64,000 nt of DNA from Nemertoderma westbladi (GCA_032718475.1 JAUCBJ010004651.1:79253-143252); one strand, 5' to 3'. Shown: positions 1-11,536, counted from the stretch's first letter. Made by a program: numbers and translations. The notes: a model not told the origin generated them from the letters alone.

Positions 1-230
1 TGCCAAAGGTCTGAAAGCGCGAACAGTGGGCGTATTAAAAAGTATCAGATAAGGCATATAAACTACTACATAACTTGTTGAAATCGGAGTAGGAGATAAA
101 GGTTTATTAAGTTATTTTTATCACACTGACAACATTGAAACCTTCCTTACATACCGTGTAGTGCGTTACATACCACTAATAAACAGAAACTAACCAACAT
201 AACTTAATTCAAACCATTTTATTGTATCAG
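1..230 (+). other. Intron upstream of the GTPBP2 terminal exon
   Basis: AT-rich, no usable open frame, ending in the acceptor TTATTGTATCAG just before 231. The first 30 bases resemble the sequence at 28797-28827 (shared core AAAGCGCGAACAG), so a small LINE scrap probably opens the window. Upstream exons, including the P-loop exon, lie outside the window. Confidence 0.6.
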
Positions 231-1426
231 GGCGAACGTCGAGTATCAGCCACGAAGTGCTCGGGTTCGATACCGAGGGAAACCCATTGGATTTCTCCAA
301 CGGGCGAACTGTAGAGGAAATCTGTGAAACCGCCTCCAAACTCATCACACTCATAGACCTCGCCGGCCACCACAAATACCTAAAGACCACGATATTCGGG
401 CTCACAGGCCACTGTCCCGACTTCGCTATGCTTGTCGTCGGCGCCAACATGGGTCTGGTCGGCATGGCTCGCGAGCACCTGGGCATCGCGCTCGCCCTCC
501 AGGTCCCCATATTCGTGGTCGTCTCCAAGATCGATCTGTGCCCTGCGCGGGTCACGGACGCCACTTTGCGGCAGGTCGAGTCCCTGCTGAAGAGCCCCGG
601 GTGCAACCGGGTCCCGCACCGGGTCGTCGACGCCGGTGACGTCACCGTCGCGGCGCAACGTTTCCCGGAGGGCGCCGTGACCCCGGTGTTCGCGATCTCG
701 TCCGTGTCCGGGGAGAACCTCGGGTTGCTGAAGCGGTTCCTCAACCTGTTGGCGCCGGGCCGCAGTCGGGTGGAGTTGGAGAGGCTGAGTCAGGAGGAGA
801 CGGAGTTCCGTGTGGAGGAGACGTTCGAGGTGGGGGCCGTGGGTGGCGCTCTGTGTGGTGAGGGGGGCGCGGGGGGCACTCAGTGCGGCTCGGGGGGCAC
901 TCAGTGCGTGGTTGGGGGAGCCTTACAACGCGGCGTCGTCCGCGAAGGCGACGAACTGGCTGCGGGGCCGCGAGTCGACGGCTCTTTCTTCCGGGTCCGA
1001 GTGGTCTCGGCGCGCCGCAACCGGACCCCGTGCCGCGTGGTCCGCGCCGGCCAGTGCGCCACGCTGGCGCTGGAGGGCGCTACACCCTCGGCCTACCGCA
1101 AGGGGATGGTGTTGCTGAGCGGGTTGCTTGGGGTTCACGCCTGCGACACGTTCGAGGCCGACGTCTACGTTCTTTTCCACGGGAGCGCCATCTGTCGCGG
1201 CTTCCAGGCCACCGTCCACGTAGGTAATGTGTGCCAGACCGCCGCGATAGTTCGTCTCAGCACCACTAAGGGGCTGCGGACTAACGAGACCGCCACCGTG
1301 ACCTTTCGCTTTCTGCGTCACCCAGAATTTATTAACGTCGGCGCTAAACTCCTCATGCGAGAACGATCTACTAAGGGGATTGGACACGTTACTAAAACCT
1401 TCCCAATGGGCGACGACCCAACGTGA
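231..1426 (+). CDS. GTPBP2: GTP-binding protein 2-like GTPase, 3' terminal exon (partial)
   Basis: This is the last coding exon of an EF-Tu-like GTPase of the GTPBP1/GTPBP2 family. These proteins act in ribosome rescue and translation quality control with Pelota/HBS1-type factors. The exon starts after an AG acceptor at 229-230; its first two bases complete a split codon (phase 1). The frame opens with GRTSSISHEVLGFD, the family's switch region. G3 (DLAGH) is at 356-370 and G4 (SKID) at 524-535, followed by the beta-barrel domains 2 and 3. GTPBP2 fits better than GTPBP1 because of FQATVHVGNV and VGAKLLMRERSTKGIGHVTK near the C-terminus. The stop is TGA at 1424-1426. The oddity is a Gly/Cys-rich insertion at about 835-915, with a 21-bp in-frame tandem repeat at the start of domain 2. 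The exon is GC-rich against AT-rich flanks, as expected for real coding sequence. The N-terminal third and G1 are outside the window. Confidence 0.93.
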
Positions 1427-1939
1427 CGTGACGTCACGCAGTCTAGTAGTCCTAGCAACGTTGGAAGTCGTATTAACTTATTAGTTTTGGTTTGATTTTA
1501 TTAGGTGTAGTGAGTTATACTATTACAATAATATTATTCCCTTACACTTTGCTTTTTATTAATTAATTATTAGTTCACTTTTTATTAATTAATTATTAGT
1601 TCACTTTTATTAATTAATTATTGGTTTAATTTTAATTTTTAGTGTCATAATTAATTAGCTAGAACAATAATTATTAGTTCCATTGATTTAATCGTACTCA
1701 TTTATGTCATTCTCGGTTGCGAGATTTATACATTTTGCAATATTAGTGGTTAATATTTTAGTATAGTTGCAACCTATATCGCCCCGATGCTTTTAATAAT
1801 CTCATTCTCATACATTGCAGTCACAATAATAATTTATACTTTGTTTATAATATCTAACCTTTAGCATTAGGTTTTTCTCACTTATCTGCTTACAAAATAA
1901 AATATTTCAAATGTTGAACAAAAGAACGCACTGATGGCA
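1427..1939 (+). other. GTPBP2 3' UTR, proximal part
   Basis: AT-rich, no gene. A CRE-like palindrome TGACGTCA lies just after the stop (about 1429-1436). TTAATTAATTATTAGTTCAC repeats occur at 1555-1625. An AATAAA at 1896-1901 could be the poly(A) signal. A second one at 3772-3777 would place the following minisatellite inside the 3' UTR. Confidence 0.45.
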
Positions 1940-3424
1940 TAATTAATCAGGTACACATGCAGCTATCATAGTTAATCAGGTACACATGTAGCTATCATAG
2001 TTAATCAGGTACACATGTAGCTATCATAGTTAATCAGGTACACATGCAGCTATCATAGTTAATCAGGTACACATGTAGCTATCATAGTTAATCAGGTACA
2101 CATGTAGCTATCATAGTTAATCAGGTACACATGCAGCTATCATAGTTAATCAGGTACACATGCAGCTATCATAGTTAATCAGGTACACCTGTAGCTATCA
2201 TAGTTAATCAGGTACACATGCAGCTATAATAGTTAATCAGGTACACATGCAGCTATCATAGTTAATCAGATACACATGCAGCTATCATAGTTAATCAGGT
2301 ACACATGTAGCTATAATAGTTAATCAGGTACACATGCAGCTATAATAGTTAATCAGGTACACATGCAGCTATAATAGTTAATCAGGTACACATGCAGCTA
2401 TCATAGTTAATCAGGTACACATGCAGCTATCATAGTTAATCAGATACACATGCAGCTATCATAGTTAATCAGGTACACATGCAGCTATAATAGTTAATCA
2501 GGTACACATGTAGCTATAATAGTTAATCAGGTACACCTGCAGCTATAATAGTTAATCAGGTACACATGCAGCTATCATAGTTAATCAGGTACACATGCAG
2601 CTATCATAGTTAATCAGATACACATGCAGCTATCATAGTTAATCAGGTACACATGTAGCTATCATAGTTAATCAGGTACACATGCAGCTATAATAGTTAA
2701 TCAGGTACACATGCAGCTATCATAGTTAATCAGGTACACATGCAGCTATCATAGTTAATCAGATACACATGCAGCTATCATAGTTAATCAGGTACACATG
2801 TAGCTATAATAGTTAATCAGGTACACATGCAGCTATAATAGTTAATCAGGTACACATGCAGCTATAATAGTTAATCAGGTACACATGCAGCTATAATAGT
2901 TAATCAGGTACACATGCAGCTATCATAGTTAATCAGGTACACCTGTAGCTATCATAGTTAATCAGGTACACATGCAGCTATCATAGTTAATCAGGTACAC
3001 ATGCAGCTATCATAGTTAATCAGGTACACATGCAGCTATCATAGTTAATCAGGTACACCTGTAGCTATCATAGTTAATCAGGTACACATGCAGCTATCAT
3101 AGTTAATCAGGCAGATGCAGCTATCATAGTTAATCAGGTACACATGCAGCTATCATAGTTAATCAGGTACACATGTAGCTATCATAGTTAATCAGGTACA
3201 CATGCAGCTATCATAGTTAATCAGGTACACATGCAGCTATCATAGTTAATCAGGTACACATGTAGCTATCATAGTTAATCAGGTACACCTGTAGCTATCA
3301 TAGTTAATCAGGTACACATGCAGCTATCATAGTTAATCAGGTACACATGCAGCTATCATAGTTAATCAGGTACACCTGTAGCTATCATAGTTAATCAGGT
3401 ACACATGCAGCTATCATAGTTAAT
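1940..3424. repeat. 29-bp minisatellite, about 51 copies
   Basis: Head-to-tail 29-bp units containing AGCTATCATAGTTAATCAGG followed by TACACATGC. Variants alternate at a few fixed sites (catGc/catGt, atCatag/atAatag, cAcatg/cCcatg, agGtac/agAtac). The agAtac variant is at 2267, 2441, 2615 and 2760, spaced 174, 174 and 145 bp (6, 6 and 5 units), which indicates higher-order amplification. One shortened unit lies near 3110. No reading frame crosses it. Confidence 0.97.
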
Positions 3425-5340
3425 GGGTCCAAGTAGAGAAATTAGTACATTTTGAGAATACGAGTTTGTTTACATTTCTGTTCATTATTTTAATGTTGTT
3501 TCAACGTTTTCTTTATTAATTTTTATTTATTAATATTCAATATGGAGCTATTTAATATTTATACTCATGGCTTTACGAATTTTGTCTCTGATCTGGTTTA
3601 TTTAGGATTTATATTTAGGTTCAATTTATTGTTTGTTGGTTAATATTGAGGCTACGGTTTTGTATATTTTGGAATAATTTTGGTTTTAGTGCTGATGTTC
3701 TATGTGAAGCAAATGGTGCCATAATGTTTTTATAGTATTATTATTTTATATAAATTGTAATTAACTTTGTCAATAAAGTCTAAATGAAGCTGCGAGAAAC
3801 TGATATTTATGTTTGTTCATCGCATAACCAGTGTAACTATTAATATTGGAAGCGGAAGGTGTCCGAGGCGGAGAGTGGCCAACTGCTGCTCTAAGGGGAC
3901 TATTACCCCCAACCGACCGACCAACTGACCTGCACAAAAGTTTCCATATTTCTCGTACAAACGGTTTTTTGTGACGTGACGTTCAAAGGGGGGGGGGGGG
4001 GGGGGGGGTCGAAAATAGTAAAAAAAGAGCGTGACATCATTTGTGCACTGCACAGACCCTTCCCTTGGTATAATAATTGTAGAGAGTGCAAATAGAAACT
4101 CGAAATAAGGTGTCCTATATAAATAATAAATATATAGTATACAATACTCTGTATATATTTATTATACTCACATATTTTTTACTCACAATACTCTTAATTA
4201 AACGAAGTGGAGCTATAAAAAAATAAAACGAGTAGGACCCAATTTATCTTAGACAAGTTTAAAATATCGTAAAATCCTTGTCGTGTTATCCCGAGAAATT
4301 GATTTCACTAATACTGTTGTACACAAGACTACCTGGTGACAGGCTCTTCCTGTAAAGCAAGAATGGTGCTAGTTTTTAATTATTATTATAATTTTTTTTT
4401 TTGGGGGGGGGGGGGTTACGGCGTAAAAGAGTTGGTACCAGGCAGCAAGTCAGAACCCACCTGTCAAAATTACGAGTAAATTAATCGGGAAACAAAAAGC
4501 GACGGAAGCAAATTCTGCACCTATTCGGCGCACAATGATGCCCTGCTGCAAACAACCTCTAATTAATGAAACGTAAAACTGTATTTGAATAGAAAACTCA
4601 GCAAATTCCCGTGATGTACAGATAGTAAGGTTAGTTGGCGGTAATCACCTCATCAAGTTGGCAAATATTTGCCGGTTACCAACTATATACAAGCCCTCGC
4701 ACTGATTGGCAAACACCGAATCTCAAGATAAGAGACCCTACACAATTATGACGGCTAGTTAAAATCAACGGCCTTTTCGGGGAATTTAAACACGTCCAAT
4801 CCTCCCACGTGCCTACTAGCCTAACCATGCGGCTATGTTTGTCGTTTGATTTAACGAAGTGTTTTATGTCATTGCGGTGTGTAATTGCAGTCTTGTCGTT
4901 AACATCATCCACACCATTACCAGTTTGAAGCACGTTCCGGCATCGTATAGGAATCACTAATTATTAAACACATTTACGCAACGTTATGTTTCAAATGATA
5001 TTATTCATTGAGCACGCGTTCTGTTTTTTCCTTTGAATTGCCTAAGAAGAGTCCTTACGGGCGCTAACCTTAAGCAATGATTGGATGAAATCTGAAAGGA
5101 ACTCTTATCTGATTGGATGAAGCAGACAAATTCAAAGTTACTTATATAATAACAGGTAATAAATACTGACGTAGCTGAAGAAGATGATGAAAATATATTT
5201 TACTGAATTGTGTCTTGTGAGGTGCCATTTTTTCTTTCTCGGCTTCTTTTCATATATCAAACGTTTTGTAATAGTTTTCTTAGATTTTAAGTTATAATTT
5301 TAAATCTACCGTTTTTTTCACACATACGAGGTTCACTTAG
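3425..5340. other. Intergenic sequence between GTPBP2 and the peptide gene
   Basis: AT-rich. It has a candidate poly(A) signal AATAAA at 3772-3777, a 21-G run at 3988-4008 and a T-run/G13 tract at about 4393-4415. A minus-strand open stretch at 4676-4957 has no recognisable family and no coding bias. I see no exon here. Confidence 0.5.
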
Positions 5341-5347
5341 TATAAAG
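5341..5347 (+). promoter_or_regulatory. TATA box of the cysteine-rich peptide gene
   Basis: TATAAAG stands 73 bp before the ATG at 5414, predicting transcription start near 5370 and a 5' UTR of about 40 nt. Its distance to an exon with a start codon, hydrophobic leader and strong donor is what makes it credible. Confidence 0.55.
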
Positions 5348-5413
5348 GGCTTATTATAAGCCACTGAGAATTTTTACAATATTATTGTACTTTCATTTAA
5401 ATCACCAATCATT

Positions 5414-5480
5414 ATGGAGATTATCCCAATTTATAGACTTTGTATCATGTCGTTTTTGATCGTCGCAACTTCATCTAGAG
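5414..5480 (+). CDS. Secreted cysteine-rich peptide gene, exon 1 (signal peptide)
   Basis: Coding exon 1 of a three-exon gene for a small secreted knottin-like precursor. ATG at 5414 opens 22 codons plus one base, ending at the strong donor GAG|GTGAGT (5481). The peptide has one Arg (residue 8) and then the hydrophobic run LCIMSFLIVA and small residues TSS, which is a plausible signal peptide with cleavage near residues 20-21. The intron is phase 1, matching the acceptor phase of the exon at 16483. A TATA box precedes it. The leader is short and its core is not strongly hydrophobic, so the signal assignment is an inference. RNA evidence across the 11.0-kb intron would settle it. Confidence 0.72.
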
Positions 5481-6038
5481 GTGAGTGGCTGGTCTGCTAT
5501 ACAAAACGAATAGCTCGAATCATTTGCGTGAGCCCCGACACTTACCGAATCTTTTGACACTGAAATAAATGAATTTCATGAAGCAATGAATTTGTATTGC
5601 TTGCTGATTGCTCGCAGTTCTGACTCTCCCCACAATGCTAGAATTATTAGTTTGGTGGTGCGTTTTTATGGCTTTCTATTCGATCCTCTATAATTATATA
5701 CAAACACTAAACGAATCCTTGAATAGCGCACGCCTCTGATGTGGGCCCTACTAAACTTACTTGCAGGTGTTTCAGAATTTTTTTTTCAATTATGAAAATA
5801 TATTTGGCCTGACAACTTAAACCCAGTTTACAGAATTTGAATTTATATATTTACCTCTTCGTTCACCTCTTACATTAGGTATTCACAAATTTCCTAAAAC
5901 ATAAGAGGGATTAAAGTGACCATCAAGAGATAAATTGTGATTTTAACAGTGTAGGCCTCATTGGACTAGGAGACTGGTAGAAACTCAGAACTGGCAATGC
6001 AGTAAAGTATGCTTACACAGTAGAAGTTCAAAACCGCT
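5481..6038 (+). other. Start of intron 1 of the peptide gene
   Basis: AT-rich sequence after the donor, with no gene. It leads into the LINE remnant beginning near 6039. Confidence 0.5.
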
Positions 6039-6645
6039 TTGAAGTACTTCATTCAGTCAATGGATGAAGACCATCAGTCTACCGATTCAATATACCAGAA
6101 TATAATAACAGCCCACAAGGAATCAGCTAAGAGGCATATTCCCCAGAAACCCAAACGAAAACATTATGTGCCATGGCAAGACTCTGGGGTTACTTGTAAG
6201 AGAGGTTACTTGTTAAGATAGCCTACAAAGTAAAAACCGAACAACCAACAACCGAAAACATTAACAAGGTTGAGAAAGCTAAGGACGATATTAAATTGGC
6301 CTACAACATCAGCCAGGAGAAGTACATACAGGACAAAATTGAAGCAATTACAACTACTCACATACAGCAACAATCAAGACTTACCTGGCAAACTGTAAAT
6401 TAGGTATCTGGTCGGAAAAGTTGTGATAAGGGGCGCCTCAAAGCTCTCATTTCCACTGTCCGAGTTCGCTCGACCTAGTAGTAGTAGTAAAGCTGATATG
6501 ATAGTCAGTCCTGAAGAACGTGTTGGGAAATGAAAAGTTCACTTCAGCAACTTGCTTGGGCAGCCACCAAACATCGAGGTCAGCCCTACAAGGAAAATAC
6601 AGTATATGACAAGACGCTACCTATAGAAACAGGGGACTTCACACC
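6039..6645 (+). mobile_element. LINE remnant, linker upstream of reverse transcriptase (left part)
   Basis: Decayed non-LTR retrotransposon in sense orientation. Frames include AKRHIPQKPKRKHYVPW and, after stops, ISQEKYIQDKIE and SPEERVGK, typical of the segment between endonuclease and reverse transcriptase. The reading breaks off at about 6645, where a TIR element is inserted, and resumes at 9064. A 43-bp insertion with a 6-bp target duplication lies at 6446-6488. No intact ORF remains. Confidence 0.8.
6446..6488 (+). mobile_element. 43-bp extreme 5'-truncated LINE insertion
   Basis: Contains CCACTGTCCGAGTTCGCTCG and a (TAG)n tail, identical to the 3' end of the LINE copy at 9985-10025. 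It is flanked by AAAGCT at 6440-6445 and 6489-6494. Skipping the insert and one duplicate leaves the LINE reading frame continuous, showing it is a later insertion. Confidence 0.8.
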
Positions 6646-7802
6646 GGATAATTATAAAACCCGAAAATAACGAAATGATCGAAACGAAATGAAAAAGACG
6701 AAATGATCAACGAAAATATCGAATTTATCAAACAATCTGCAAATTCTCGCTTTCCAGTACAATAGGTATTATTAGAAGGCACACTTTACATTTTTAAATT
6801 AATCAAATCCGATAATTTCGCCCCATTTTCGACCTTAAAAGTAATTTAATACCAAATACTGTCTGCTGGTTGGTTGTTGTGTTAGCTGTTGACCAATGGC
6901 GGCTTGGATGAAATCAGTGTACTGCAGTATTGGTCTGGTGAATTACAGATGTGGCGCTACAGGTGTACTGGTGTACATCTTCAACAGTACAACCAGGCCA
7001 TGGTCAGCATGGTACAATAGCACGGTACAATAGCATTTAACATTACATATGAATCATATCAGTGCGGTATTAATTCGAGTCATTGCTTTTAACGTCAATG
7101 TTGATTATTATGGGGGGGGGGGGGGGGGGGGGTTGTGGGGCACACCGGATTTGAACCTGAGCAGCCAATCACTATTTTGCACTGTATCCACTCGGACATT
7201 GTAATTTCGTACAATACATAGTATTCGACACTTTACCTACGGTTATAGCCAATAGAGGGGAGCCTATGGGTCACCAATAACTTTGCTTAGGCTAAGATCT
7301 GCCCCAAAAAGAAACACTCTGTAACCCGCCATATGAAATTGTTTACCAAACGGCTAGTATAAAATAAATAAAACCAATAAAATAAATAAGTCGAAGAAAG
7401 ATCGCAAAATGATTAAAGTAAGAATTAATTAAGATAAATTAAGTGACGAGTCTTGTAAGTGAAAAGCGAGACGCAGATGGGATAGATCGTCCGGTTTAGT
7501 AGAAGGCTGCATTGTAACGAGTGTAGAATATCTGTGGCAGGCGTGCCACAAAACCGACAATGGCAGGAGTCAGAAGGCCTCCCTCCAACAAGAGTGAACA
7601 CAGTTACTTGCTAATCCCGCACCAAATTAATATGACAAATTGCAATATTATATTTATACTGTATTACAGTAGTTTACTACATGCTACATTTTACACCGAA
7701 ATTAAACCATCACAACAACTGTACCAAATTTAAGTTTAAATAAATTTTACCAGAATTAGTTATAGTTGTACTAAAATTAAACTGTTACTTCAGTTCAGGG
7801 CG

Positions 7803-7958
7803 CGGAGTTCGTCTCTAGATAAGTTGTTTCGTCTCTAGATAGGTTGTTTCGTCTCTAGAGGTTGTTTCGTCTCTAGATAGGTTGTTTCGTCTCTAGATAG
7901 GTTGTTTCGTCTCTAGATAGGTTGTTTCGTCTCTAGATAGGTTGTTTCGTCTCTAGGT
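7803..7958. repeat. 20-bp tandem array
   Basis: About eight copies of CGTCTCTAGATAGGTTGTTT with one shortened unit near 7850. Inside the TIR element. Confidence 0.93.
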
Positions 7959-8079
7959 TGGTTGGGTGACCTGAGGTCAACTCAACCCGCCCTACCCCAA
8001 ACTGTATCGAAACCGTTGTAAACTCGTTCTCCCTCAGGGAATCCATCATTTGCCTAATTCGGTAGGCCTTGGTTTAATG

Positions 8080-8305
8080 GACTCCGTCACCAACGTCCCA
8101 GGCTGCCAGGTTTAAAAGAGACCATGGTTCCAGGTTTAATAGACTCCGTCTCCATCGTTCCGGGTATAATAGACCCCGTCGCCATTGTTCCGGGTTTAAT
8201 TCTACTCCGTAGCCATCATTCTAGGTTTAATAGACTCCGTCGCCATCGTTCTGGGTTCAATAGACTCCGTCGCCATCGTTCCGGTTTAATAGACTCCGTT
8301 GCTCT
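8080..8305. repeat. About 30-bp tandem array
   Basis: Six to seven diverged units with the core TTTAATAGACTCCGTCGCCA followed by tcgttccgg. A short open frame through it only reflects the period and is not a gene. Confidence 0.88.
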
Positions 8306-8449
8306 GATAGTCCTGTAGTAATCTGTTGTTGAACTACCTCCTAATGCTGAATGCAGAATACCTAATCCCCTATCGTTCAGTGTTGGTTTAGGGTACCGGT
8401 GTCCCAGTCGAAATTGCCCCCCTGTAGAATACCCCCCCCCCCCCGGGCG

Positions 8450-8698
8450 TAATCGCCTAGCGCGTAATGACCCCCCGGGTATGCTCGCCTAGTGCGTAAT
8501 GACCCCCGGGGTAAACTCGCCTAGCGCGTAATGACCCCCCGGGTATGCTCGCCTAGCGCGTAATGACCCCCCGGGTATGCTCGCCTAGTGCGTAATGACC
8601 CCCGGGGTAAACTCGCCTAGCGCGTAATGACCCCCCGGGTATGCTCGCCTAGTGCGTAATGACCCCCGGGGTAAACTCGCCTAGCGCGTAATGACCCT
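8450..8698. repeat. About 31-bp tandem array, CCCGGG-rich
   Basis: About eight units containing GCGTAATGACCCCCCGGGTA and then tgctcgcctag or aaactcgcctag. The two subtypes partly alternate. A C13 tract (8432-8444) precedes it. Confidence 0.92.
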
Positions 8699-9063
8699 CT
8701 TCCGCGCCAAATGCCCCACCCCAATTGCAAAGAATTAAGATAAGATTCAGAATTAAGATAAATAAGCTGACAGTGCAGCAGTTAACGGTGATGGTAGGGC
8801 TGCAAATTAATATCCCGCCTCAATGTTAAAGTCTCAATTTAGGGAAAGGAGCAGGTTACAGTGGCACGTTATTTTAACCAAAACAATAAACTAAACACAA
8901 TAGAACAGGTTACAGTTTTATTTTTGAGAATAATCCGCTGTTATTTGCGTCGAATATTCCCTGGAGAGGGATGAATTGTTATTGCGTCCAGATTGTTTGA
9001 TAAATTCGATATTTTCGTTGATCATTTCGTCTTTTTCGTTATTTTCGGGTTTTATAACTATCC

Positions 9064-10025
9064 CTCCACACCCGCCGAACTCCAATGGATTAGATTAAAT
9101 CCCTGCAGAGGTATGTATGGAAAACAGGAGTGCTAAACAGACCATTATTGGATGTTTGCAACCGGATGCTGAAAGGGGAAAAGCCACCACCAATTTGTAC
9201 TAAAGGTCAACTAAAGCCTCTCCCTAAGAGGAGACCTCGGTGTACTAACATACTATCGTGGGGTCTATCTGCTTATGGTAACCTGCCAAAATACATCACA
9301 AAATGATTCTATAGGCCCCTATACTGTAAAATTAGACCTCACATAGAGAAACTGCTGCGTAAGAGCCAAAACGATCATGACATTTAATTCATGACATTTA
9401 ATGTTAATGGAAACTTGACAACATGTGATAATAATCAACTAAGGAAAAGGTTGATGACTTCCAGTACCTTGGATCATGGATAGAGAGTAGCAAAAAAGAC
9501 AGAAGTTAGGAAAGCTAAGGCTTGGATAGCTCTATTAAAAATGGATACCATCTGGAAATCAGATCTCTCCAGGCACCTGAAGATTAAGTTCTTTCGAGCC
9601 ACAGTGGAAAGTGTACTTTTATACAGGGGTGAGACCTGGACACTGACGAAATCACTTGAACACCGAATTGATGGTTGCTACACAAGACTACTAAGGGCAG
9701 CCCTAAACATCAGCTGGAGACAACACATGACAAACGCCGAGCTCTATGGTACTATACCACCTGTATCAACCACCCTCCGTGAATGCAGATTAAGATTCAG
9801 TGGGCACTGCTGGAGAAGTAAAGACGAGGTCATACCAGATCTACTTTTCTGGCAACCAACTCATGGAAAGCGTACCCGTGGACGACCGGCTATAACATAT
9901 GTATATAGACCAGCTTGAAAGGGATACTGAACTTGAGAGAAACGAAATTGCGACAACTATGGAGAATCGGGAAGCCTAGAAGGATCTCATTTCCACTGTC
10001 CGAGTTCGCTCGACCTAGTAGTAGG
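9064..10025 (+). mobile_element. LINE remnant, reverse transcriptase part and 3' end (right part)
   Basis: Continuation of the LINE split by the TIR element. Recognisable peptides: CNRMLKGEKPPP near 9160, LKIKFFRATVESVLLYRGET at about 9580-9640, DGCYTRLLRAALNISWRQHM at about 9670-9730, RLRFSGHCWRSKDEVIPDLL at about 9790-9850 and GKRTRGRP near 9880. These are the thumb and C-terminal segment of I/Nimb-type or RTE-like LINE polyproteins. Frameshifts and stops abound. The 3' end is TCATTTCCACTGTCCGAGTT followed by (TAG)n. Confidence 0.85.
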
Positions 10026-10138
10026 GCCTACTGTAGTAGGAGGCCTCATTGTTTATACTTTGTCCTAAATTAACTCATTTTTTGCTGTATGTCCCCAATA
10101 TCAGTTATGCGATCCCCCAGATTTTGGCTTCTGCCCCC

Positions 10139-10170
<32 letters not shown>

Positions 10171-11536
10171 ATCCCTAGATATTATGATCCCCATTCATAC
10201 GGTTCTGGAGTTAATCTGTGAAATCCTGGAAGATATAATACAACATCGAATACGAATAGGTAGGTATTCAGTGCATCTGGTATACCTACTGTACAACAGT
10301 GATGTGTGTTGTATTGTTAAAATAATTGGTTGTGTCACAAGAAAGATAGGCTAAGCTAAACAAGTGTAATTTAATTAATTCACGAAAGGGTAATTTTCCA
10401 CCTGCAACGCATTCAAATGATATCTGTGCACCACAGGCCTTACTCTTGTCATCAATTTCCCTACGGCGGAAGTGTAAGAATGAAATCTTTGTCTAATAGC
10501 TATCTTGAGATTTTACGGTAATTCCAATTTCCAACACGCCACAACCATTATGGATGCTACTCACGTTCGTGGGGATTGAATTTCAATACTTGTAACAACC
10601 CTAGCAGCTGCGGCATCTGATTCGCGGACTACTGATTAGGTTATAGTTGAAATCTACAGTTTTATTTTCTTCTATCGCCGATAAGTTTCGATCCTACTCT
10701 ATGGTCACATTTTGATCAACGTTTCATCAAAAGATAGATCAAGTTATTTGACTATTATTCATCACAATTGCATTAACACAATTGGCTAATTTTATTATCA
10801 AAAGGGAAAGGGTAAATGTGTCACTCAACTATCGTTTTGGTGCTTTTCTGGTGGGACGAAAAATACAAGTAGCATAAAATTTCAAAAGGAAAAAATTGAA
10901 TTTGGTTGGATAATACGATATTTTTGAGTGTCATACTCGTGATCAGCATCCCAAAGAACCTATATGGTCATAAAATCAATTTAATTTTGGGGTGGTTTTT
11001 CATTATCGAATTTGCACACTTGTTTTTTTCGTGCCCCAGAGGGCACATTTAAAATTACCAAAAATTTTCTCGAATGTTATATTTGAGTTCTATAATCGTG
11101 ATCAGTGTCCAAAAAACCGTTATACCGCAAATAACGTAATTTTAGTAAAATATAAAAACTTTTGAAAATTTTAGCACGAAAAATACTGGAGATGGATGCC
11201 AGAAAGGAACCACAGCACGAAAACTACATTGCCATGTAAATGGCGTTTGCTTTGCTGGATAGCCCATTAAATTTTAGAAAAAGTCACGAAATCTCGGTTT
11301 TCCCAACAAACCTGACTCAGAGTTACAGATAAATTACTGCACAAAAAAATATAAAATGACCCCCCCCCCCGGGCCAAATACCTAGGTTTAAGATATAAAG
11401 TATGTAAAATACAGATAAATGCAGTTGATATATCGATCGAAGTTAATTGTATACTGTAGATTAAAAATTATTATTAAACTGCAAGAATCCCTGTAGTAAT
11501 GATGAACAAGGAAAAGTAAACTACGCAATAGAGAAG
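10026..11536. other. Intronic sequence with C30 tract
   Basis: AT-rich, no exon seen. It contains an uninterrupted 30-C run at 10141-10170, a C11 run near 11360, and two related direct repeats (ATACTCGTGATCAGCATCC near 10935, ATAATCGTGATCAGTGTCC near 11093) that suggest an old unclassified repeat. Confidence 0.5.

Larger units (their letters stand above)
6645..9063. mobile_element. Non-autonomous TIR element (2.4 kb) inserted in the LINE
   Basis: Terminal inverted repeats of about 80 bp: GGATAATTATAAAACCCGAA onward at 6646-6738 is matched in reverse complement at about 8988-9062, ending in TTATAACTATCC. Shared inner sequence includes AACGAAAATATCGAATTTAT. No transposase is present. The interior holds a G21 tract (7112-7132), a tRNA-like stretch with a B-box-like GGTTCAAATCC on the minus strand (about 7150), three tandem arrays and a copy of a dispersed repeat (about 8813-8900). 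The target duplication is unclear; CACACC occurs near both ends. Superfamily not assigned. Confidence 0.75.

Noticed and set aside
190-744. 184-codon minus frame opposite GTPBP2
   Set aside because: Shadow of the GC-rich GTPBP2 exon. The plus frame matches the family along its whole length.
1940-3424. CRISPR-like regular repeat
   Set aside because: There are no unique spacers between repeats, and the surrounding genes are eukaryotic. It is a minisatellite.
4676-4957. 93-codon minus open frame
   Set aside because: No family, start context or composition signal. The length is compatible with chance.
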